Shown here piece after piece: positions 57,655 through 64,000 of a stretch of 64,000 nucleotides of DNA. Source of the DNA: Gnetum montanum (taxonomy: Eukaryota; Streptophyta; Gnetopsida; Gnetales; Gnetaceae); NCBI GenBank assembly GCA_015680685.1, contig MNCI01023814.1, forward strand, positions 16,313-80,312, written 5' to 3'. Position 1 is the first letter of the stretch. Each line of letters begins with the position of its first letter. A program made the position numbers and the translations under genes. The notes under the pieces are model-generated. The model worked only from the letters and a program-made list of their open reading frames with translations, was not told the DNA's origin and made no database searches.

Positions 57655-59030
57655 TTAGGTCGTAAGGGCATCAAGAATGTAGTTGTTGATCATTTATCTC
57701 AGTTGCGATGGGACAACAAAGAGGATGAGTATCTAATTTCTTATCATTTCCCTGATGAATCCCTCTTGGCTAGTGTAGTGAATAATCAATCATCCATGGA
57801 GACAAACTGGTACAGTAACATTCTTACCTATCTCCTCACCCAACAAACACCACAAGAGTTAAACCTTAAGAAGAAAGAACAGTTTCTTCACTAAGCCAAG
57901 TACTTTATGGAGATCAATGAACAACTTTACAAAGTGTGTCACGATGGATTGGTTTGATAGTATGTTCTTGATATAGATCAACTACGAGTTCTCCAAGATG
58001 CTCATGAGGGTCCTTGTGGGGGTCATTATGCTGGGAGATGAACAGCCATCAAGATCCTTCTTGCAGGATATTATTGGCCTACATTATTCTAGGATGCCCA
58101 TCATTTAATCCAATCTTGTGAGTTTTGTCAACATGATGGGGGAATGATTGCTAGAATGGAGGGTCCACAATAATGGATCCAACTATTAGAACCCTTCGAC
58201 ATTTGGGGAATTGATTTTATGGGGTCAATTACACCAATGTCCAATGGAAAATCCTATATCATTGTTGCTATTGATTACCTAACTAAATGGGTAGAAGCAG
58301 TTGTTGTTAAAGATTGTACATCATCTACAGCTACACAATTTGTTCAACAACAAATCATAAATAGGTTTGGTGTGCCACATGCAATTATTTTAGACAATGG
58401 TACATACTTCACAAGTGCAACTTTTCAGAAATTAATGCAATGCTTAGGGGTTGAGCATAAATTGACTACACTATACCACCCCCAAGTGAATGGTTAAGTA
58501 GAAGTCACCAATAGGGAGATTACGAAGATATTGACAAGTACCATTAGCAAGTTTAGGCAAGACTAGAGCACTAAACTAAACGATGCTCTTTGGGCATACT
58601 TTTTCACATGGAAACTCCCTACAGGCTACTCTCCCTATGATTTAGTGTATGGTAAATTACCAATACTTCCCATTCAAATTGAGCTCTATACACTATCCAC
58701 GACATGTGACCTCAACCTTGACATTGATCTAGCATAGAAACAACGGTTAGTAATCCCTAACTTGCTAGATGAAAATCGATTAGCTGCCCTATCATTTAAC
58801 GAATTGCACAAGGCCTTCAATAAACAATGTCATGACCTAAGAATTAGGAAAGTTAAATATCAACTAGGAGATAAGGTTCTCTACTGGAATCCCACACATG
58901 TGCCACAACATACTAAATTTCAAACACTATGGGAAGGACCTTATATTATATATGCAACATTTTCTTAAGGGGTCATGAAAATATACAAACTTCAGAGCCC
59001 AGACAAGAAACTGTTGGTCAACATACAATA
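57655..59030 (+). pseudogene. RNase H tail and integrase of E4
   Basis: The segment starts with KNVVVDHLSQL, the end of a gypsy RNase H domain. It continues to the zinc-binding module (AHEGPCGGHYAGR ... LIQSCEFCQHDG, an H2C2 set), the catalytic core with [34 protein letters not shown] and HPQVNG(stop)VEVTNRE, which supply Asp, Asp and Glu, and the C-terminal module (QLGDKVLYWNPTHVP, TLWEGPYIIYATFS). The three catalytic residues are kept, but at least seven stops interrupt it. This is the only integrase core recognised in the window. Confidence 0.88.
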
Positions 59031-61058
59031 AACGAAACCTTTTCATGAGCTTAGGATAGCTAGTACACATGCTACCTCTGTTGATGAACAACCATGCTCA
59101 CTATTCCAAATCTCCTCCTTCCAACTTAGTCGTGGGGGAGATGGCCACCTATGCTAACCATTCTAGGCCCTCAATTCTTTTTGAATTTTTGTTTTACACA
59201 TTTTTCTAACTTTTCTTATTTTTGTTTTACACCATCATTCATGTTTTTACTATTTCTTTGTTTGCTTGATTTACTTTTATTCTTCATCCAATAAGTGCTC
59301 ATGATGGTGGATTGCATTATATCATATTGATTACTAATGTTTGGTTTCTACCTTTGAATTATGATGCTGATATTAAGGTATGGTTCTTTTGGTAAAACAG
59401 GCAATGAGTCCACGCCATCCACTCATCCATACAACTCTATGGTCTCCTTTGGCTTGGAATTGTATAGTCCCCTTTTTCTAAGTAAACTTGTTAATGAATT
59501 GGTGCTTGGGTATTTTTCAAATCAAGGAAATACTCAAAGGATGAAAAGGGTGTGACTTCAAGGGGATCCAATGCATTGGTGCTGGCCATTCTCTTGGGTG
59601 CTTGGATGCTTTTTCTTGGGTTTTCTACCATTCTGACATTGTTCAAATATTAGGAAGCTAAGTGAATAAAAATAAGTCTTTTCATGGTGTGGTTCTCACA
59701 CATAAACATCAAAGAGAGAGAGAGAGAGAGATAAAAGAAAAAAAAGTGAGATTTCAAAGCACACCCCTTAGACATAATAAAGCAATATGGGCTATAGGTT
59801 TCGGTTATGGCACTAGAAAGACATGTTACCCATGCCTAAAGGTTTCCTCTAACTAAGGCCCTTTCTCGCTTCCTACTTCTCCATCTCACTCTCCTTGGGA
59901 TGGTGGTCACTCTTTATGGAAGCATTTTTGTTGCCTCAACAGGATGGATTGGCCAAGTGTATTGATGTGGGGTCATTGAATGTGGTTGGTTTGAGTCTAG
60001 ATTTGGGATGAGTTCTACTTAGTTATCTTAACCATGAAATACACAAGGGGCTTTACACAACCTTATTCTTGGGATTTCATTCCATTCTCTCCTCTCCATC
60101 TTTCTTCCCATTTTCCACCTCATTGTTGATTTTATCATTAGTCCATTCTAGGTTGATGCATTATTTTTCTTTGGTGAATTCTTGTGGGTAATTTTTTAAC
60201 TCTTGCTTCTAAATGACATTCCTAGATCCTACAAACTCTTTGGTTTGTGAGTATGTCAGGGCATAAAGGACATGAGCCTACTTTGGGGAGGATCCACTGG
60301 CATTTCTTTTTAGTGAAATTTTTAACTTCTTTCCGTTAAACATTTCCTAGAATTAATAATTTCTTATTTCATCCCCATACATGACATCCATTTTATTGGT
60401 GTTGCCATTGATATTTTTCATCTTTCTTATTCCTCATGTTTTTGCATCTTATAGCTACCAGAGGTTCGCTCTTATTCATGGGGGCCCTTTCACAAATTTT
60501 TCAATTTTTCCCATTTTACTAATTTCCTAACCCCTACACCTTGGGTAGTTTCCAGTGATAAATATCCAAACCAGTTTCTACCATAACCACAACTCAGCCA
60601 ATGCGCTTCATATCGAGGCAAGGTATCAATTGCATTGTGGATTATCTATCCTTGCTCATTTGTGACTATGTTATGTGTGCAGATGATGATCATACAAAAA
60701 ACGGACTAGGCTTGGAGGAAGCAATCAAGATAGAATAAAACTGGAGCATTTACAAAAGGAGTAACTTTGGTGGCATGGCTATGGATAAACAATGAAAGGT
60801 GCAATCTTGGCATTAGCAGCAACACACTCCATCTTCTTTCTCTCTCTCTCTTTCTCTTCAAGCTACCAAATAAAGGCTTGGATGTCATTTATGTACGAGT
60901 GTTCACCACAATGTTGTAATATGCTTATTGATCCATCACTGGGCACATTGAGTCTGTCATCCCATTCCATCATCAGTTGGCAATTATTCAATAATCCCAT
61001 ACCTTCCCAATATTTTGTAAGGAACTCAAGGATGAGTTTTCATTCAGTCATGGGGCTA
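59031..61058 (+). other. 3' untranslated region and polypurine tract of E4
   Basis: Begins at the post-pol marker gtcgtgggggagatgg (59130) and ends at a polypurine-like catggggcta (61049). Homologous to 27471-29450 of E3. A (GA)n tract lies at 59712-59731. No coding. Confidence 0.7.
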
Positions 61059-61984
61059 TGATGAGAGTGGTACTCTAGTGGTTTATTCTAATTATTAGAT
61101 CAATTACTCTAGCGGTTTATTCTAATTATTAGAGTAGTTACTCTAGCAGTTTATTCTAATTATTAGAGTGGTTACTCTAATTATTAAAGTATTTTCTCCC
61201 AAGCCTATAAATATAGTGCCTAGGCGCATAATTGAGAGGAAGTCTTTTAGTAGTCAAGTAGTGAAACTCTTGTAGTCTGTTTGAAAGTTAGAGTATTTTC
61301 AAAGTACTCGTAGTAGGAGGTCTAAGTGTGGATGGATCTTTATTAAAGCATTGTGTACCTAAGCATACCTTGTGTATGGTAATAAATATAAGCTCTTTGA
61401 TTTATCCTTGCAGCACTTGAGATTTTTTTTCTTAGCATTTATTTTATTTTATTTTATTTTCTTATGCATTTATTTTATTTTATTTTACTTTATTTTATGC
61501 ACTATACATTTTTGTTATTAGCACAACAATTCATTTTGATAAATTAAGAAAAATGTTAAATTACACAAGCACGACCACTTCAAGCATGCGTGTAATGCTT
61601 GGTAACCCAGTAACGATTAGTGTTTGGTAATCCTAGTAGTGTTGCACTTGTTCAGGATGTGTACGACAAGTGGGAATGGATGCTGGTATTAGGATTAGTT
61701 AGAACTTAGTTAATGAGTAGTTAAGTTAAATTAGTCACTTAGTTACCTCTCTCCTTCCCTATTGGCATAGGACATAAAAACATAAAAGATATAAAAATCA
61801 TATGCCTCAAGCTTACTTAACCATACAAGTATGACATATAGGTAATCTTGGGAAGATAATGATCAACCAACCCATCCTTGTTCCACAAAGGTGCATAGGC
61901 ACTTAGTCCTTGGAATTTTACCGGATCGTGTGTGAAATGCTTGAATTCATATGGTTAAGCATAGGGGTACCTCACCACTCATTA
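61059..61984 (+). mobile_element. 3' LTR of E4
   Basis: 926 bp. TATA box at 61206-61213. Its array (61069-61200) has three full units and one partial, against two and one in the 5' LTR. A (TTTTA)n stretch at 61437-61500 is longer than in the 5' copy. Confidence 0.9.
61069..61200. repeat. TTACTCTAG tandem array in E4 3' LTR
   Basis: Units start at 61069, 61105, 61138 and 61170, ending in agtattttctcccaagcctat. Confidence 0.88.
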
Positions 61985-61989
61985 GACTC

Positions 61990-62275
61990 CTTTTGATTAG
62001 GTGGCTTCAGATTTAATTTCCCAATATAAGTGAGGAGATGAAATTTTTTTTGGCACATGTTTATCATTTTTCATAATCAATTACCCTTGATAGTGTCCTT
62101 TGGACGATGATGAATTTTTAAAAATTTATGTGCATCTCCCCCATGACTAAGCTAAACACTCTGGGTTCTAGTAGGTTCAAACAGAATGAAAATTGGAATG
62201 CTATCGAGCGAGTTATGGCTTTTGGAACAAGAGATGCGCAATCGCAAGTTGTAGAAGAAAATTTGAAAAACTCCC
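61990..62275 (-). mobile_element. Continuation of E5 on the right side of E4
   Basis: Contains the post-pol marker (minus strand cttagtcatgggggagatgc, 62128-62146) and sequence that matches positions 1-240 in inverse orientation. Therefore E5 continues to the right of E4 and shares a subfamily with the element at the left window edge. Confidence 0.6.
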
Positions 62276-62339
62276 TCGTGTGAACAGTTGCAAATGATGT
62301 TTACATTTGGGGGGTCCATATATATAGTTTTTGAGGACA

Positions 62340-62410
62340 TGATAACATGTACCCGATAGTGGGGACCTGATATTATGATTGACCTGATATCAGGGACCCG
62401 ATATCGTGGC
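62340..62410. repeat. GATATC-rich block without a complete LTR
   Basis: cccgatagtggggacctgat, gacctgatatcagggacccg and atatcgtggcc. A TATA-like ctatatatatgg follows on the minus strand (62315-62328). No TGATGA or CTCATCA ends are seen nearby. Confidence 0.55.
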
Positions 62411-64000
62411 CTATCCAAAATAGGGTACTTGGAAAAAATTGATAAATTTTGGAAATTCTACGGTATAAACAGAGGACTTTAAATCAATGTAAGGGGTCCA
62501 GAGTAAGAATGATTAGGCCAGAAGGCATAAAAAGGATAGTGGTGGAAAATTTGGCAATGAAAATCATGAAGAGTACGAGGAAAAAGGACATGTGTTTATA
62601 CATGGGAATGTTTGAATGGGTAGGATGATAAGGGAAAGAAGAATGGTATATTACAATACTTAGAGGGTATAAAATAATGTGAGGGTAATGTGTTACGAGT
62701 GCAAATTACAAAAGTCATGAAAGTGGATCCTCCCCAAAGTAGGTTCCAACCTATAATGTCCTTACGTAACCACACCTTAAAATTTCTATAGGCACTAGAA
62801 GGGTTAAATGTAATTCACACCATTTCCACAAAACACACACATGTAGATACCACCGTGATAAAGTATGAATTCAATGCTACACAAATCATGAATCCAAATT
62901 ACATGAACAGCGAGGTGAGGCGAATTATAGAAAGGACTGCAGAGATTGGGACATGAGGTAGCTGACTCAAGGAACAATGAATCCTTGGTGTAAGGCATGA
63001 TCAATGTGTCATTAACTGTCATTCCAAAATCAGGACTAAGTCCATGCCTCTAATCAGTGACATCACATTGCTTCATCCAATGATGGACAATCATAAGAGC
63101 ACAATGATAGTAAGGCATACAATCACTTGGCGTTTTGTTCAAGGGAGGAGTGATTTTGCTTTGTGGCACTTGTTTTTTTTTTTGTGATTTATTGCTTAAT
63201 CTAGAGAAGCCACCTACCTTCGAGCATGGGTGCATGTCTTTCCAGTGGGACCCCCTAGATTAGCATTATTTTTTTCTAGTTGAGTACCTTTTGATTACTC
63301 TTACTCCCATTTTTTGTTAAATCTACAACAATCTTAGTACAACCAATCTACATGATAACTCCTATAGATGCCACCAAAGAGAATCTACAAGTCCCCTTGA
63401 TGTCACACCTTGGCCATCCCGCTTAGTCCATCTTTCTTCACTTTGGGTATAATAACATAAGGTCACTTTAAGTTTTAATGATTAAGAATATCATTGTACC
63501 TAGGATAAAACCTCTTATTAATAGAATGGGTGGGTAGATGTGATGGGCTCGCTATCCAAATAATTATTTACTCAAGACTTGATAGCATAGAACAACACCT
63601 CAACTAACAAGTTGCATGAGTGCTTTATTCATAGATGAGATTACTTATAAAAAGATAAAAAGATAAAAAGATAAAATGACAAAAAGATAAAACAAAAAAT
63701 ATTGAAAAATGAAAAACTGGAAAATAAAAAGTTGTAAAATTAAAGAAAAGAAAAAATATTTATTAATTCTACTTGTTAGAATGGAGGATATTCCCCATAA
63801 CTAATCATTTGAGCATGGCTAGAATTAATAAATGGAAGGTTGGGATCCTTGCATGTTGAAAATATTGGGACTTGGTCATACTTACCCCATTAGGGTTCAC
63901 ACACTTGATTAGAGTTAACATAGTGGGGCAAGTGATAAGATGTGGTTAATTTATAAGGAGTTGACCCACTATGGTACTTGTGAATGTAAGATGGTATGCA
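62411..64000 (-). other. Degenerate retroelement 3'-UTR-like sequence to window end
   Basis: The block at 62720-62765 (ggatcctccccaaagtaggt) matches the UTR of E3 (28231) and, inverted, E4 (about 60290). There is no readable coding sequence. The part from 63300 onwards matches nothing else in the window. Confidence 0.45.
63650..63694. repeat. AAAAAGAT short tandem repeat
   Basis: Five to six units of aaaaagat with small variations. Confidence 0.85.

Larger units (their letters stand above)
54149..61984 (+). mobile_element. LTR retrotransposon E4 (family A), nested in E5
   Basis: 7.8-kb unit, flanked by GACTC at 54144-54148 and 61985-61989. The LTRs begin TGATGAGAGTGG and end ...CACTCATCA (3' copy ends TTA). 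Interior: primer site, gag, then directly the tail of RNase H and the integrase; protease and reverse transcriptase are missing. The element entered E5 between its post-pol marker (62130) and extra ORF (53994). Confidence 0.92.

Overview
The window is nuclear DNA from a seed plant with a large, repeat-swollen genome. It is AT-rich, contains no prokaryotic-style gene blocks, and is built mostly of decayed, nested LTR retrotransposons and LINE relics around one low-copy plant gene. A gymnosperm such as a conifer fits best (old, mutated LTR elements, possible very long intron), but nothing seen here proves the species. Short N runs and single Ns show a draft assembly.

Layout. 1-963: 3' end of a plus-strand Ty3/gypsy-like element whose LTR abuts, at 963/964, the gag of a minus-strand relative (964-3161). 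3440-4379: plant LINE reverse-transcriptase relic. 4380-4554: perfect inverted repeat flanked by Ns. 4557-5720: duplicated block A, followed by a damaged first exon of a CASP-like (CASPL) membrane-protein gene (5877-6041). 6217-6720: zinc-knuckle gag fragment. 7819-11360: small gag-only LTR element (family C). 11640-13290: minus-strand LINE relic. 15256-21900: gypsy-like element B1. 23713-24515: solo LTR. 26396-40317: element B2, with a second gypsy element (E3, 26599-33600) inserted in its 3' LTR. 40655-41690: duplicated block B. 42153-42759: CASPL exons 2 and 3, both intact. 43174-48267: nearly full-length, GC-rich minus-strand LINE. 49606-50171: second copy of the zinc-knuckle fragment. 50172 to the end of the window: minus-strand gypsy element (E5) carrying an extra ORF, interrupted by element E4 (54149-61984).

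Five transposition histories can be dated relative to one another from target-site duplications: B1 (caata/caaga), B2 (gtagc), E3 inside B2 (ataac), E4 inside E5 (gactc), and the solo LTR (acaag). No LTR element in the window has a recognisable reverse transcriptase. B1 and B2 share the same gap between protease and the integrase C-terminus, which points to a non-autonomous lineage moved in trans. Family A LTRs carry either GATATC-rich arrays or a different ~34-bp tandem array just upstream of the TATA box, which suggests exchange of promoter-proximal cassettes.

The only host protein-coding sequence I can support is the CASP-like gene, a four-helix plasma-membrane protein family related to Casparian-strip scaffold proteins. 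Its exon 1 and exons 2-3 lie 36 kb apart, each behind a copy of the same ~1.1-kb block. They are either one gene with a TE-filled intron or the remains of two tandem paralogues. I saw no tRNA, rRNA or CRISPR sequence.
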